Assembly: GCA_025146925.1 (NCBI GenBank)
Contig: CP102260.1
Location: forward strand, 387,001 to 451,000
DNA from: [Bacteroides] pectinophilus
GTDB taxonomy: Bacteria; Bacillota; Clostridia; Lachnospirales; Lachnospiraceae
DNA: 64,000 bases
Reading direction: 5' to 3'
Numbering within the stretch: the first letter of the stretch is position 1; each line of letters starts with the position of its first letter. Positions 41,513 through 51,338 of this stretch are shown piece by piece. A program made the translations under genes and the position numbers. The notes under the pieces were generated by a model. It made no database searches. It saw only the letters and a program-made list of their open reading frames with translations, and was not told the DNA's origin.

Positions 41513-42342
41513 TAATCAATGCGGCTTTCTGTAAGAAAGCCGCATTTTTTATACAGATTCAGTGCAGCCGTGTTCCTTCCTGATACCTGAAGCATGAATA
41601 CAGGCGCAGGCATATTGTTATCATTGGAAGTTGTTAATGCGGCAGCTATGATACACTGCATAAGAAGCAATGCAAGCCCCTTACGGCGGTGATGTGCGTC
41701 TGTCTCAACACCCCAGATGCATATGTAGGAATTCTCATCATCAAGGAAGCAGGATGACAGGATATTATCTTCGGAATCAGTTATACAGCAGAACACTGAT
41801 TCCTCTTCTTCATCTTCATGGAAAAAAAGGTTGGCAGCCGCAAGCTGTTCCTGCAAAGGAACCGGAAGTCCCCCATATAAAGCAGAGCCGGAATCATTAT
41901 CGGAATTCCCTGCCGGATAATTATTACAGTCGAGCTTCAGAAGATACTCAGAATGTGAGTATGCAGGTGAAGGATTGGATGCTGTATCCGGTGTATTGTC
42001 TGATGTGTGGACAGGTGCGTAATAAAAATGGCTTATGTTAAGAAGCGCGGCCGAATGCCGCGCTTCATTAAGCAGTAAGCCAAACACACCCCTGCTGCGC
42101 ATATCAGGAGCTACAAGTGCAGTAATCTCAGCTTCATCACATCCCGGGACATAGATGAATGAAAGAAAGCCTATTAGATGGCTGCCATCCCAGGCAGCAA
42201 AGAAAACGTCAGCATCAGCCTGCACCTCATCTTCATAATAAAGTTCGTATTCAGGCATGCAGGAATTAAGGCTCTCAATACATTCAAGAACATCCGTGGT
42301 TAAGCTGTTGTATGCTTTTATTGTAAAAATATTATCAGACAT
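41494..42342 (-). CDS. GNAT-family N-acetyltransferase
   Basis: A 282-residue protein with two GNAT-like regions. The N-terminal half has FFAAWDGSHLIGFLSFIYVPGCDEAEITALVAPDMRSRGVFGLLLNEA and the C-terminal half has ENSYICIWGVETDAHHRRKGLALLLMQCII followed by FMLQVSGRNTAALNLYKKCGF, both with acetyl-CoA binding RxxG-type loops. Substrate is unknown. Its last codons are made from the terminator hairpin shared with trmL, so the end LYKKCGFLTESRIDYY is coded by the hairpin arms. Confidence 0.88.
   Translation of the reverse strand: MSDNIFTIKAYNSLTTDVLECIESLNSCMPEYELYYEDEVQADADVFFAAWDGSHLIGFLSFIYVPGCDEAEITALVAPDMRSRGVFGLLLNEARHSAALLNISHFYYAPVHTSDNTPDTASNPSPAYSHSEYLLKLDCNNYPAGNSDNDSGSALYGGLPVPLQEQLAAANLFFHEDEEEESVFCCITDSEDNILSSCFLDDENSYICIWGVETDAHHRRKGLALLLMQCIIAAALTTSNDNNMPAPVFMLQVSGRNTAALNLYKKCGFLTESRIDYYSLHS
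41518..41550. terminator. Bidirectional terminator inside the acetyltransferase 3' end
   Basis: 13-bp perfect stem (41518-41530 with 41534-41546), 3-nt loop, TTTT after it. It terminates trmL on the plus strand. On the minus strand it is still coding, for the last residues of the acetyltransferase. Confidence 0.9.
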
Positions 42343-42392
42343 ATGGTAACCTAATCTCCGTAAATTATGTGATTATGCGGCATTGCCGGAGC

Positions 42393-43193
42393 TTAAGGAC
42401 GAAGTCCCATTCCACCCTCAAGTGTTATTGTCTCACCGCTCATATACTTGAAGTCAGGAGATGCAAGCTGTACGCATGCACGTCCTATCTCAGTCTCTAC
42501 GTTGCCGTAATGTCCGGCAGGCGGCATCTTAACATTAGCCTTGAATGCATCAGGATAAGCCTGCTGGAACTTCTCAAGCTGGGCAGTCCATGCAAGAGGA
42601 CATACGATGTTGACATTGATTCCGTCAGGGCCCCATTCTGTAGCCGCAACTCTTGTAAGCCCACGGATACCTTCCTTGGCAGCAGCGTATGCACACTGTC
42701 CGAAGTTACCGAAAAGTCCGGCACCCGACGCAAAGTTAATTACTGTTCCCTTAGTCTTCTTAAGATATGGATAACATGCCTTCATGTAGTAGAATGCAGC
42801 ATAAAGACCTGAATATACGGCAAGGTCAAACTGCTCTGTTGTGTGGTCTGCAAGAGTTACACCTGAAGCAGAGGCCTGTGCATTATTGATAAGTACATCA
42901 ATTCTCCCAAATGTATCAACTGCCTGCTTAACTACGTTCTGAACGGCAGCCTCATTGTCGGCACCTGCGCTTACATCAGCCTGGACAGGAAGAACCCTGA
43001 TGCCGTAAAGGCGCTCAAGTTCTTCTTTGGCATCCTCAAGCTTCTGCACGTTACGTCCTGTTATGACAAGGTTAGCCCCTTCCTTTGCATAAGCAGTTGC
43101 AATACCATAGCCGATAGAACCGCAGCTTCCGTTACTTAATACGGCGCGTCCTCCACCTGTGATAATGGCTGTCTTACCTGTAAGAAATCCCAT
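42393..43193 (-). CDS. Short-chain dehydrogenase/reductase
   Basis: A 266-residue NAD(P)-dependent SDR. The Rossmann start is TAIITGGGRAVLSNGSCGSIGYGIATAYAKEG, where the usual TGxxxGxG loop carries an insertion of about 10 residues. INNAQ is the NNAG-type motif, the catalytic Ser lies in NFASGAG, and YAAAK is the YxxxK pair. The C-terminal YMSGETITLEGGMGLRP is typical. The ATG at 43193 with AGGAG upstream is chosen although the frame is open much further. Substrate unknown. Confidence 0.92.
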   Translation of the reverse strand: MGFLTGKTAIITGGGRAVLSNGSCGSIGYGIATAYAKEGANLVITGRNVQKLEDAKEELERLYGIRVLPVQADVSAGADNEAAVQNVVKQAVDTFGRIDVLINNAQASASGVTLADHTTEQFDLAVYSGLYAAFYYMKACYPYLKKTKGTVINFASGAGLFGNFGQCAYAAAKEGIRGLTRVAATEWGPDGINVNIVCPLAWTAQLEKFQQAYPDAFKANVKMPPAGHYGNVETEIGRACVQLASPDFKYMSGETITLEGGMGLRP

Positions 43194-43440
43194 GATTCTT
43201 ATTCTCCTCTCATAATTGAAAATAGTTGCGTTTTGATAACAAAACTTATGTATTATTTTATAGGATATCGAATGTTTAATCAACCAATGAGTTATGTATA
43301 ATTTCTCAGTATGTATCTTTAAGTATGAAATATTGCAATATGTAAATTGTAATGCCACGAAACAGGGTATTCATTACAACATTGCTATTTGCCATATTTG
43401 AATGTATAATTAACTATTATTTGTAGAGGAGCGTATGTAA

Positions 43441-44319
43441 ATGGGCAGGGTAGCAGTACTTACGGACAGCAATAGCGGAATTACGCAGATAGAAGCAAAA
43501 GAACTTGGAGTTAGTGTAATACCGATGCCGTTTTTTATTAATGGCCAGATGTATCTTGAAGATATAAATCTTACACAGGAGGAATTCTATAAGCATCTGG
43601 TTGAGGATTCGGAGATATCAACATCAATGCCGTCTCCCGGAGAATGCATTGATGCATGGGAGAAACTTCTTAAGGAGTATGATGAAATTGTATTTATACC
43701 TATGTCGAGCGGTCTCAGCAGCTTCTGCCAGACAGCAACAATGCTTGCAGAGGATTACGATGGAAGAATACAGGTTGTCAATAACCAGAGAATATCTGTT
43801 ACGATGAGACAGTCGGTTCTTGATGCGAAGCAGTATGTGGCACAGGGACGCAGTGCGGCGGAGATTAAGCAGCTGCTTGAAGAGTCTAAGATGGAGTCGA
43901 GTATTTATATAACACTTGATACACTTAAGTATCTTAAGAAGGGTGGCAGAATAACACCTGCAGCGGCTGCAATCGGTACAATACTTAAGCTTAATCCGGT
44001 ACTGCAGATACAGGGTGAGAAGCTTGATGCATTTGCAAAGTGCCGCGGCAAGCAGGCAGCTAAGAAGACGATGATTAGCGCCATTAAACATGACCTTGAG
44101 ACAAGATTTGCAGATGCGGCAGGCAATAAGAGAATTCATATTGGTGCAGCATATACAGGTAATCCTGAAGAGGCAGCCGTGTGGGAAAAAGAGATAAGGG
44201 AAGCATTTCCTGAATATGATTTACATATGGATCCGCTGTCACTCAGTGTTGCATGTCATATAGGACACGGCGCGCTTGCAATAACAGCGACTGTATATGG
44301 TCCGGAGCTTGATTCATAG
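43441..44319 (+). CDS. DegV-family (FakB-type) fatty-acid-binding protein
   Basis: A 292-residue DegV protein. These bind fatty acids and present them to FakA for phosphorylation. Typical segments: VAVLTDSNSGITQIEAKELGVSVIPMPFFINGQMYLE, TSMPSPGE, FIPMSSGLSSFCQTA, LDTLKYLKKGGRITPAAAAIGTILKLNPVLQI and the C-terminal IGHGALAI. GAGGAGC lies upstream of the ATG. The gene is divergent from the SDR gene across a 247-base non-coding stretch in which I see no clear feature. Confidence 0.94.
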   Translation: MGRVAVLTDSNSGITQIEAKELGVSVIPMPFFINGQMYLEDINLTQEEFYKHLVEDSEISTSMPSPGECIDAWEKLLKEYDEIVFIPMSSGLSSFCQTATMLAEDYDGRIQVVNNQRISVTMRQSVLDAKQYVAQGRSAAEIKQLLEESKMESSIYITLDTLKYLKKGGRITPAAAAIGTILKLNPVLQIQGEKLDAFAKCRGKQAAKKTMISAIKHDLETRFADAAGNKRIHIGAAYTGNPEEAAVWEKEIREAFPEYDLHMDPLSLSVACHIGHGALAITATVYGPELDS

Positions 44320-44336
44320 TATGTAAGGAGAACAGT

Positions 44337-46124
44337 ATGTTAAGATGTGACGTTGCTAAGACAGACAAGTGGAGCATTGAGGATATATACGAAGATGATG
44401 CTGCGTGGCAGTCTGATTATGACTGCTTTGCGGATGAATTAAATAAAGGACTTCAATACAGAGGGCGTCTCGCTGATTCAGCGCAGACGCTCCTTGACGC
44501 AATAAAGATATATGATGAACTTGATGAGAAAGCAGAGAAGATATATGTATATGCATATATGAGGCTTTATGAAGATATGTCAGATGCTGCAAGTCAGGGA
44601 ATGGCGCAGAAAGCGCAATCGCTTGTAGTTAAGTTCGCTTCTGAATATTCATTTATTGAACCGGAGATTCTGGCAATTGACGAGAATATCCTGCGCGGCT
44701 GGATGAATGGAAATTTGGGGCATTATACGCATATGATAGAGGATATCCTTCTGGAGAAGCCGCATACACTCTCAGCAGACAAAGAACAGCTGCTTGCACA
44801 GGCGTCGGTTATGCAGAGTGCGCCTAAGGATATATTTTCACAATTCAACAATTCAGATATCAGGTTCGCAGATATCACGGACGAGAACGGAGAAAGTGCG
44901 TCTCTTACCAATGGCGTATATGGGAGATTTATGGAGAGCAGCGACAGGCGTGTAAGGAAAGAAGCTTTTGAGAGCCTGTACAGGGAATATGCCGGGCATA
45001 TTAATATGCTTGCGGCGGCATATACAGCCAATCTTAAGCAGGCGGGATTCTATGCGGGAGTGCGTAATTACGGTTCATCTCTTGAGATGTATCTTTCACA
45101 GAATAATATACCGGTTAATGTATACACAAATCTCATAGATACAGTGAACAGGCGGATGGAGCTTATGCACAGATATGTAAGGCTGCGTAAGCGGGCACTC
45201 GGAGTTGATGAGCTTCATATGTATGATGTCTATGCACCTATGGTTCCGGATTACAGTATGAAGGTGGGCTATGATGAAGCCAAGGAGATGGTGCTTGAAG
45301 GAATGAGACCGCTCGGAGAGCATTACGGCAGGATACTCCGTGAAGGCTTTGACGGTGGATGGATTGATGTAAGGGAGAATCAGGGCAAGCGCAGCGGTGC
45401 GTATTCATGGGGAGAGTATGGAACACATCCTTACGTAAGCCTTAATTATTCGGACAGACTTGATGATGTATTTACGCTGGCACATGAGATGGGGCATGCA
45501 ATACATACATATCATTCTAATAAGAAGCAGCCGCATGTATATGCAGGATACAGGATATTTGTTGCAGAAGTGGCCTCTACATGTAATGAAGTACTGCTTA
45601 TGAGAAGTCTTCTTGAGAAGTGTACGGACAATAGGGAAAGAAAGTATCTGCTTAATCATTTCCTTGAGCAGTTCAAGGGAACTTTGTTCAGACAGACGAT
45701 GTTTGCTGAATTTGAAATGCAGACGCATGAGGCACTACGGAATGGAGAAGCACTTGGGGCGCAGGACATTTGCAATATATACAGGAAGCTGAATGAAAAG
45801 TACTTCGGAAGTGATATGGTGCTTGATAAACAGATTGAGTATGAATGGGCAAGAATACCGCATTTTTATACGCCTTTTTATGTATATCAGTATGCAACGG
45901 GCTTTTCGGCAGCAATTGCTATAGCCCGGTCACTTATTGACGGTTATAAGAAGGGGGATGACAGTGCCCGTGAGGGATATTTCAGATTCCTTTCGGGCGG
46001 CAGCTCTATGCATCCGATTGAACTTCTTAAGCTGTGCGGCATAGATATGACATCACCGGCTCCTGTCGAGGCCGCATTGGATGTATTTGAGGAGTTGTTG
46101 GATGAATTTGAAAATGGAATCTGA
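44337..46124 (+). CDS. pepF: Oligoendopeptidase F (M3B)
   Basis: Cytosolic zinc oligopeptidase of 595 residues. The HExxH zinc motif is TLAHEMGHAIHTY (near residue 382) with the third ligand Glu in FVAEVASTCNEVL about 25 residues later. FYTPFYVYQYATGFSAAIAIA and RFLSGGSSMHPIELLK are typical PepF C-terminal stretches. AAGGAG precedes the ATG. It cuts peptides of about 7-17 residues in recycling or signalling. The end overlaps the next gene by 23 bases. Confidence 0.95.
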   Translation: MLRCDVAKTDKWSIEDIYEDDAAWQSDYDCFADELNKGLQYRGRLADSAQTLLDAIKIYDELDEKAEKIYVYAYMRLYEDMSDAASQGMAQKAQSLVVKFASEYSFIEPEILAIDENILRGWMNGNLGHYTHMIEDILLEKPHTLSADKEQLLAQASVMQSAPKDIFSQFNNSDIRFADITDENGESASLTNGVYGRFMESSDRRVRKEAFESLYREYAGHINMLAAAYTANLKQAGFYAGVRNYGSSLEMYLSQNNIPVNVYTNLIDTVNRRMELMHRYVRLRKRALGVDELHMYDVYAPMVPDYSMKVGYDEAKEMVLEGMRPLGEHYGRILREGFDGGWIDVRENQGKRSGAYSWGEYGTHPYVSLNYSDRLDDVFTLAHEMGHAIHTYHSNKKQPHVYAGYRIFVAEVASTCNEVLLMRSLLEKCTDNRERKYLLNHFLEQFKGTLFRQTMFAEFEMQTHEALRNGEALGAQDICNIYRKLNEKYFGSDMVLDKQIEYEWARIPHFYTPFYVYQYATGFSAAIAIARSLIDGYKKGDDSAREGYFRFLSGGSSMHPIELLKLCGIDMTSPAPVEAALDVFEELLDEFENGI

Positions 46125-47646
46125 AGGAATGAAATGTGGTATGGTTCTCGATAAAATATACAGGTATACTGTCGGAATGCTTATGATTGTTATTACGGGT
46201 GTACTGTTCGCAATGGCATTGTGCGGTACGTCATTCATATCCCAAAGTGAGCATACGACATACAGGGCAGACAATTTTATTGTGCAGCTTGCAGCAGTAC
46301 TTGCCGTTACCGCAATTACATTTGCTGCCGTCAGGATTAAGAAGCAGCCGGAATTTAGAAAAGCCGCAGCTGCGGCATGTGTACTGCTTGGAATTTTTCT
46401 GTTTGCGCTTATAGTCGGAACTCAGATGGCACCCGGTTCGGATTCGGGAATGATATGTGCGGTCGCAAGACGGATAATACGCAATGACCTGTCGGAAGAT
46501 TTTACACAGACAACGATTCGGTATATGCAGAAGTATCCCAACCAGAATGGAATGGTTGTATTTATATGGGCACTGTTTAATTTTATCGGAACGGACAATT
46601 ATATTGCACTTCAGCTGATTAATCTTGCAGCACTTTTTATTGCATATTACTACATATACAGACTTATAAAGGAAGTGTTTGGCGAAGATATTGCAGCGGT
46701 AAGCGTTATTGTCATGTGTATGTTCCTGCCGTTTTCAATATATGTCATGTTTGTCTATGGAACGATGCTCGGAATGGCATGCGCCATGGCGGCGTGCTAT
46801 ATGCTTGTACGTTTTGTCAGAGACGGACATATGAGGCATGGCGTGCTGTCAGCAGTCATGGTGGCACTTGCATGCGTATTCAAGTCTAATTATATGATTG
46901 TGTTTGCAGCACTCCTCATTACAGAGCTGATTACACTGATTAAGACAAGAAGCAGGAAGATGCTCGCAGCAGCAGTGCTTATGACAGCACTTAATATGAT
47001 GGTAAGTCCGCTTACATCAGCTGCATATACTGCAATATCCGGCGATGCCGCAAGTGACGGAGTACCGCATCTTGCATGGGTTGCAATGGGACTTCAGGAA
47101 AGCCCCGGCAGGGCAGAGGGCTGGTATAACGGATATAACGACAGGGTATATGCGGATAATAATGGGGATACGGCGGCTGAGTCACAGCAGTGCAGGGAAT
47201 ATCTCAGACAGAGAATTCCTTATATGTTAAAAAATCCTGCATATACAGTTAAGTTCTTTGCAAAAAAGACGGCATCGCAGTGGAATAATCCTACATTTGA
47301 ATGTTTTACGTTTATTGGGGACATGCAGACTGCCAATCATAAAGTAATGCCATCAATGGAAGCTATATATACTGACGGTACTTCAGTTAACAGCCTGCTT
47401 ATAAAATTTATGAATATAATGCAGAGTGTGATACTGGGTGGTGCATTCGCATATTTCGTACTTAATTTTAAAAGGTCAGACTTACAGGAACTTATATATG
47501 CACTCATATTTGTCGGCGGCTTTTTGTTTCATTTTATGTGGGAAGCCAAATGCCAATATACGGTTGTATACATTTTACTATTGATACCTTACGCAGTTAT
47601 GGGATATAATGCCATGTGTAGAAGACTACAGGAACGGGGTAGATAA
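46102..47646 (+). CDS. Polytopic GT-C-like membrane glycosyltransferase
   Basis: A 514-residue membrane protein with about 10-12 hydrophobic segments resembling GT39/PMT-type glycosyltransferases. The first external loop has GTQMAPGSDSGMICAVARRI with an acidic residue where GT-C enzymes bind metal and lipid sugar, then KYPNQNGMVVFIWALFNFIG. Large extracytoplasmic region between about 310 and 440. The ATG at 46102 follows GAGGAG; others downstream are possible. It overlaps pepF by 23 bases. Donor and acceptor are unknown; cell-surface glycan work is likely. Confidence 0.75.
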   Translation: MNLKMESEGMKCGMVLDKIYRYTVGMLMIVITGVLFAMALCGTSFISQSEHTTYRADNFIVQLAAVLAVTAITFAAVRIKKQPEFRKAAAAACVLLGIFLFALIVGTQMAPGSDSGMICAVARRIIRNDLSEDFTQTTIRYMQKYPNQNGMVVFIWALFNFIGTDNYIALQLINLAALFIAYYYIYRLIKEVFGEDIAAVSVIVMCMFLPFSIYVMFVYGTMLGMACAMAACYMLVRFVRDGHMRHGVLSAVMVALACVFKSNYMIVFAALLITELITLIKTRSRKMLAAAVLMTALNMMVSPLTSAAYTAISGDAASDGVPHLAWVAMGLQESPGRAEGWYNGYNDRVYADNNGDTAAESQQCREYLRQRIPYMLKNPAYTVKFFAKKTASQWNNPTFECFTFIGDMQTANHKVMPSMEAIYTDGTSVNSLLIKFMNIMQSVILGGAFAYFVLNFKRSDLQELIYALIFVGGFLFHFMWEAKCQYTVVYILLLIPYAVMGYNAMCRRLQERGR

Positions 47647-47650
47647 GGGA

Positions 47651-48913
47651 ATGGGAATTTCCACATGCAAGGGCATATATGAAATCATAAGAAGAACACT
47701 TTCCATGGTTAACCGCAATATAGTCAATCACGGAGAAGTGGTAGGATATATAGTTTCAAAGATGCTGGAGTACGAAAGAGTATATACACATGCTGAGATA
47801 GTCAACTATACAATGGTTGCAATGCTTCATGATATAGGAATGTACCGCGAGGAGAATATTAAGAATGTAGCCGATTTCGAGAATATTGTTGTATGGGAAC
47901 ATTCTGTTTACGGATATCTTTTCCTTAAGTATTTTACACCTCTTGGCAATCTTGCGGATATCGTGCTGTATCACCATCTGGCTTATAAGAAGCTGAAAAC
48001 GGTTGAGTCAAAGCATGAGCATATAACAGAATGTCTTGCACTCGCTGATCAGATGGATACATATATGCAGCAGAAGAGCGGGATGATGGATAAGTCATAT
48101 TTTATTAATAATGTGGATGTCAGATTCTCAAGAGCTGCGCTTGAATTATTCTTCAAGGCGGATGCCCGGTACGGAATACTTAAACATCTGTCTGACGGAA
48201 GCTATAAGGATGAGATTAATGAACTGCTGGACAAGTTTGAACTTAACGAGCGTGAGAGAAGGGCATATCTTGATATGCTTGTATATACAATCGATTTCCG
48301 AAGCGAATTTACCGTAATACATACGATGTCAACAGTCAATTTTGCGCAGCAGCTCGGACGCCTTATGAGACTGTCAAGTGTTGACCTTAAGAATCTGTAC
48401 TATGGTGCACTGCTTCATGACCTTGGCAAGCTTGCAATTCCGGTTGAGATACTTGAGTCGCCGGGAAGACTTAACGATGCCGATATGGAGATTATGCGTT
48501 CACATGTTACAATAACAAGAGAGATTCTTGACGGAATAGTGGATGATGCCATAAGGGATATTGCGGCGAGGCATCATGAGAAGCTTGACGGTTCGGGATA
48601 TCCGGCAGGACTTACAGAGAAAGATCTGACATTCCCGCAGCAGATAGTAGCTGTGGCAGATATACTCAGCGCACTCTATGGCAAGAGGAGCTATAAAGAA
48701 AGCTTTGATGCAGACAAGATAAAAGATATATTAAGAAGTGATGCGGATAACGGCAAGATAAGCCGGAGGGCTGTAGACTGTCTTATGCGTAATTACGATA
48801 CGATTATAAAGAATTATGAGAAAGAGAAGGCTAATACAGTCGGTCTTTATCTCATGATTAAGCAGAAGTATGACGAGATTATTCCGGGCTTCAGGGCACT
48901 TGGCAATAATTGA
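47651..48913 (+). CDS. Tandem HD / HD-GYP domain protein
   Basis: A soluble 420-residue protein with two phosphohydrolase domains. The first HD unit (about 20-160) has MVAMLHDIGMYRE and ADIVLYHHLAYKK. The second (about 230-400) is an HD-GYP unit with GALLHDLGKLAIPVEIL, RSHVTITREIL and ARHHEKLDGSGYPAGL. HD-GYP proteins hydrolyse cyclic di-GMP or related cyclic dinucleotides. There is no sensory or membrane domain. Start uncertain: the ATG at 47651 is family-like, while an earlier in-frame ATG at 47609 would overlap the upstream gene. Confidence 0.88.
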   Translation: MGISTCKGIYEIIRRTLSMVNRNIVNHGEVVGYIVSKMLEYERVYTHAEIVNYTMVAMLHDIGMYREENIKNVADFENIVVWEHSVYGYLFLKYFTPLGNLADIVLYHHLAYKKLKTVESKHEHITECLALADQMDTYMQQKSGMMDKSYFINNVDVRFSRAALELFFKADARYGILKHLSDGSYKDEINELLDKFELNERERRAYLDMLVYTIDFRSEFTVIHTMSTVNFAQQLGRLMRLSSVDLKNLYYGALLHDLGKLAIPVEILESPGRLNDADMEIMRSHVTITREILDGIVDDAIRDIAARHHEKLDGSGYPAGLTEKDLTFPQQIVAVADILSALYGKRSYKESFDADKIKDILRSDADNGKISRRAVDCLMRNYDTIIKNYEKEKANTVGLYLMIKQKYDEIIPGFRALGNN

Positions 48914-48941
48914 GTCCTGACTTAATGAACGGTGGAAACTG

Positions 48942-49901
48942 ATGTTTATAGGTAATGTTGAGATTAAGAATAATGTGATTCTGGCACCGATGGCAGGCGT
49001 AACCGACCTGCCATTCAGACTGTTATGCAAGGAACAGGGCTGTGGAATGCTCTATTCCGAAATGGTAAGTGCCAAGGCCATAATGTATAATAACAGAAAT
49101 ACGGATGAACTTCTTAAGGTAAGACCTGAGGAGAACCCGGTAGCTGTCCAGTTATTCGGATCTGATCCGCAGATTATGGCTGATATGGCTAAGAGAATTG
49201 AGGAGCTGCCATTTGATACGATAGATGTCAATATGGGCTGTCCGGTACCTAAGGTGGTTAATAACGGAGAAGGCTCCGCACTTATGAAGAATCCGCTGCT
49301 TGTCGGGCAGATAGTGAGTGCAATGGCAAAAGCCGTGAAGAAGCCGGTAACCGTGAAGATACGCAAGGGCTTTAATGATGATATGATTAATGCGCCTGAG
49401 ATTGCCCACATAATTGAAGAATCCGGAGGAGCATGTGTTGCCGTACACGGAAGAACAAGAGAGCAGTATTATACCGGTAAGGCAGACTGGGACATTATAA
49501 GACAGGTAAAGCAAAGAGTGCATATTCCGGTTATCGGTAACGGAGACATAACGGATGCGCTGTCTGCCAGAGCCATGCTTGATGAGACCGGCTGTGATGC
49601 CGTAATGATAGGAAGAGCTGCGAGAGGTAATCCATGGATATTCAGGGAGGTGTCGGAATATCTTCAGAATGGTACAATACCACAGCGTCCATCGGATGAA
49701 GATGTCCGTAATATGATACTCAGGCATGCCAGACTACTTGTGGAATGTAAGGGCGAGTTTACCGGAATAAGAGAGATGAGGAAGCATTTTGCCTGGTACA
49801 CGGCGGGCTTTCCCAATTCGTCGATGCTGCGCAATCAGGTCAACTTTATAGAGAGCCTTGAAGCCCTTGAAGAGCTCGTTAAGAATGTTAAAAAACTATG
49901 A
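48942..49901 (+). CDS. dusB: tRNA-dihydrouridine synthase (DusB type)
   Basis: FMN enzyme of 319 residues reducing uridines in t[77 protein letters not shown] (catalytic Cys), [15 protein letters not shown] and [16 protein letters not shown] are all present. Full length. Followed by a strong promoter for the cold-shock gene. Confidence 0.96.
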   Translation: MFIGNVEIKNNVILAPMAGVTDLPFRLLCKEQGCGMLYSEMVSAKAIMYNNRNTDELLKVRPEENPVAVQLFGSDPQIMADMAKRIEELPFDTIDVNMGCPVPKVVNNGEGSALMKNPLLVGQIVSAMAKAVKKPVTVKIRKGFNDDMINAPEIAHIIEESGGACVAVHGRTREQYYTGKADWDIIRQVKQRVHIPVIGNGDITDALSARAMLDETGCDAVMIGRAARGNPWIFREVSEYLQNGTIPQRPSDEDVRNMILRHARLLVECKGEFTGIREMRKHFAWYTAGFPNSSMLRNQVNFIESLEALEELVKNVKKL

Positions 49902-49920
49902 AGAAATGATTAAATTTTGT

Positions 49921-49949
49921 TTGACACAAAATAGCGAATATGGTACGAT
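49921..49949 (+). promoter_or_regulatory. Promoter of the cold-shock gene
   Basis: Consensus TTGACA (49921-49926), 17-base spacer, TACGAT (49944-49949). The resulting 5' leader is about 65 nt. Confidence 0.8.
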
Positions 49950-49953
49950 ACAA

Positions 49954-50010
49954 GAGGTTGAGGGACATGATTTGTTCACAATTCAACCTCATTATTTTTA
50001 TTTTTATTCG
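49954..50010 (+). promoter_or_regulatory. Cold-shock gene leader hairpin with U-rich tail
   Basis: GAGGTTGA (49954-49961) pairs with TCAACCTC (49983-49990) across a 21-nt loop, followed by ATTATTTTTATTTTTATT. It resembles a weak attenuator or temperature-sensitive leader directly before the GGAGG site. Confidence 0.5.
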
Positions 50011-50022
50011 GAGGTACTTGGA

Positions 50023-50220
50023 ATGAAAGGTACAGTAAAGTGGTTTAACAACCAGAAGGGTTACGGCTTCATCTCAGACGAGTCAGGTAACGATGTATTC
50101 GTTCACTACTCAGGACTTAACATGGAAGGCTTCAAGTCACTTGACGAGGGCGCTGAGGTAGAGTTCGACGTAGTTAATGGCGCTAAGGGACCACAGGCTA
50201 CTAACGTAACAAAGTTATAA
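50023..50220 (+). CDS. csp: Cold-shock protein (CspA family)
   Basis: A 65-residue single-stranded nucleic-acid chaperone. It is a full CSD fold with RNP1 KGYGFISDE and RNP2 VFVHYSGL (starting [15 protein letters not shown]). The ATG at 50023 follows CGGAGG. Codons are strongly optimised. The upstream in-frame ORF start at 49858 is a by-product and lies inside dusB. Confidence 0.97.
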   Translation: MKGTVKWFNNQKGYGFISDESGNDVFVHYSGLNMEGFKSLDEGAEVEFDVVNGAKGPQATNVTKL

Positions 50221-50316
50221 TCAAAGAAGTTTTACAGTGTGCCTTTTTCTGATAAAATATATATATAATTTATTTAGAAGAGATATATTGTTACACAACG
50301 AAGATTATGTACATGA

Positions 50317-50344
50317 GGACTGCTGCGTATGCGGCGGTCCTTTT
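50317..50344 (+). terminator. Intrinsic terminator after the cold-shock gene
   Basis: GGACTGCTGC (50317-50326), GTAT loop, GCGGCGGTCC (50331-50340), TTTT. The stem is fully paired when two G-U pairs are allowed. Confidence 0.75.
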
Positions 50345-50429
50345 GTAATGTCTAAATGCATTGCAAAATCCGTTTCGGTTATTTATAATAGAGATACCGC
50401 ATTTTTGCGTGGGAAAGGATTAATGTTTT

Positions 50430-51338
50430 ATGAATGATGGTTTTGATTTATCTATGATTGACATGTCACAGACGGTGCCGGACAGCACGGCATCCCTTAT
50501 AAGTGCAGGAGGCATGGTTATACTATCGGTATTCCTTGTGCTGCTTTTTGTAATTTTCATACGTTACAAAGCTAAGATAATGCCGCTTATAGCAGGTGTT
50601 CTGGGATATGTGATATTTATATTTATGGGAAGTAATTTTGTCATAAGCATACTTCCGGACTTCGCAAGGCCTGACGGAATGACAGGAGGCATGGAGATAT
50701 GTATGACATCACTTGTCATGACACTGTTCTACACGATTGCGAGAATATGTGTTGCTAACATAATTAAGGACAGATATAAGGGACCGGGAGATGTATTTAT
50801 CGCCGGACTGGGGCTTGGTGTAGGTGATGGCGCAGTGTATGGAATAACAACGATTATGACTATGAGTGTGCTTGCATCGTCAATTAACCATGCGGGACTT
50901 GAGGAACTCCTTCTTAATACGGGGCTGTCAGCAGATGCGGCCGTAGATCTGTATGTGTCTACAATATCACCGCTGATTCATGTACCTCCTGTTGTATGGC
51001 TGCTTATGGGAATCAGTCTCAGTATGGACATGATTATGAATATAGGCCTTATGATGATATGCAGCGGTGTTGCGGACGGAAAGCTTGATGGCAGATGGTA
51101 TGCAATTACAGCGGTTATTAATTTTGTAATGCTTATTCCGTTTACATTTAATTCAACTAATTACACAACGACTGCGCAGGCTGTTGTACCATTTGTAATT
51201 AAAGCAGCCATGTTTGCTGCATTTGCATATATGGTGTTAAGAATTGATAAGGAAAAGCTTGGTTCAATGCTCAGTAAGGATCTTAAGGGTTACACATATG
51301 AGAGGATGCCAAGATTCGGTAATCTGAGGAAGAAGTAA
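50430..51338 (+). CDS. YhfC/DUF2324-like integral membrane protein
   Basis: A 302-residue protein with seven to eight membrane helices. The arrangement (PLIAGVLGYVIFIF, TLFYTIARICVANIIKD, GDVFIAGLGLGVGDGAVYG, and a late FVIKAAMFAAFAYMVL) resembles YhfC-type intramembrane proteins, which belong to the CPBP/glutamic-protease clan. The catalytic positions I would expect (EE and HG-E type) are not present: the corresponding loop reads LGVGDG. Function is unknown. Its TAA overlaps the start of the pyridoxamine kinase gene, so the two are coupled. Confidence 0.5.
   Translation: MNDGFDLSMIDMSQTVPDSTASLISAGGMVILSVFLVLLFVIFIRYKAKIMPLIAGVLGYVIFIFMGSNFVISILPDFARPDGMTGGMEICMTSLVMTLFYTIARICVANIIKDRYKGPGDVFIAGLGLGVGDGAVYGITTIMTMSVLASSINHAGLEELLLNTGLSADAAVDLYVSTISPLIHVPPVVWLLMGISLSMDMIMNIGLMMICSGVADGKLDGRWYAITAVINFVMLIPFTFNSTNYTTTAQAVVPFVIKAAMFAAFAYMVLRIDKEKLGSMLSKDLKGYTYERMPRFGNLRKK

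Noticed and set aside
50237-50437. 66-codon ORF after the cold-shock gene
   Set aside because: It spans the terminator hairpin at 50317-50344 and has no ribosome site.
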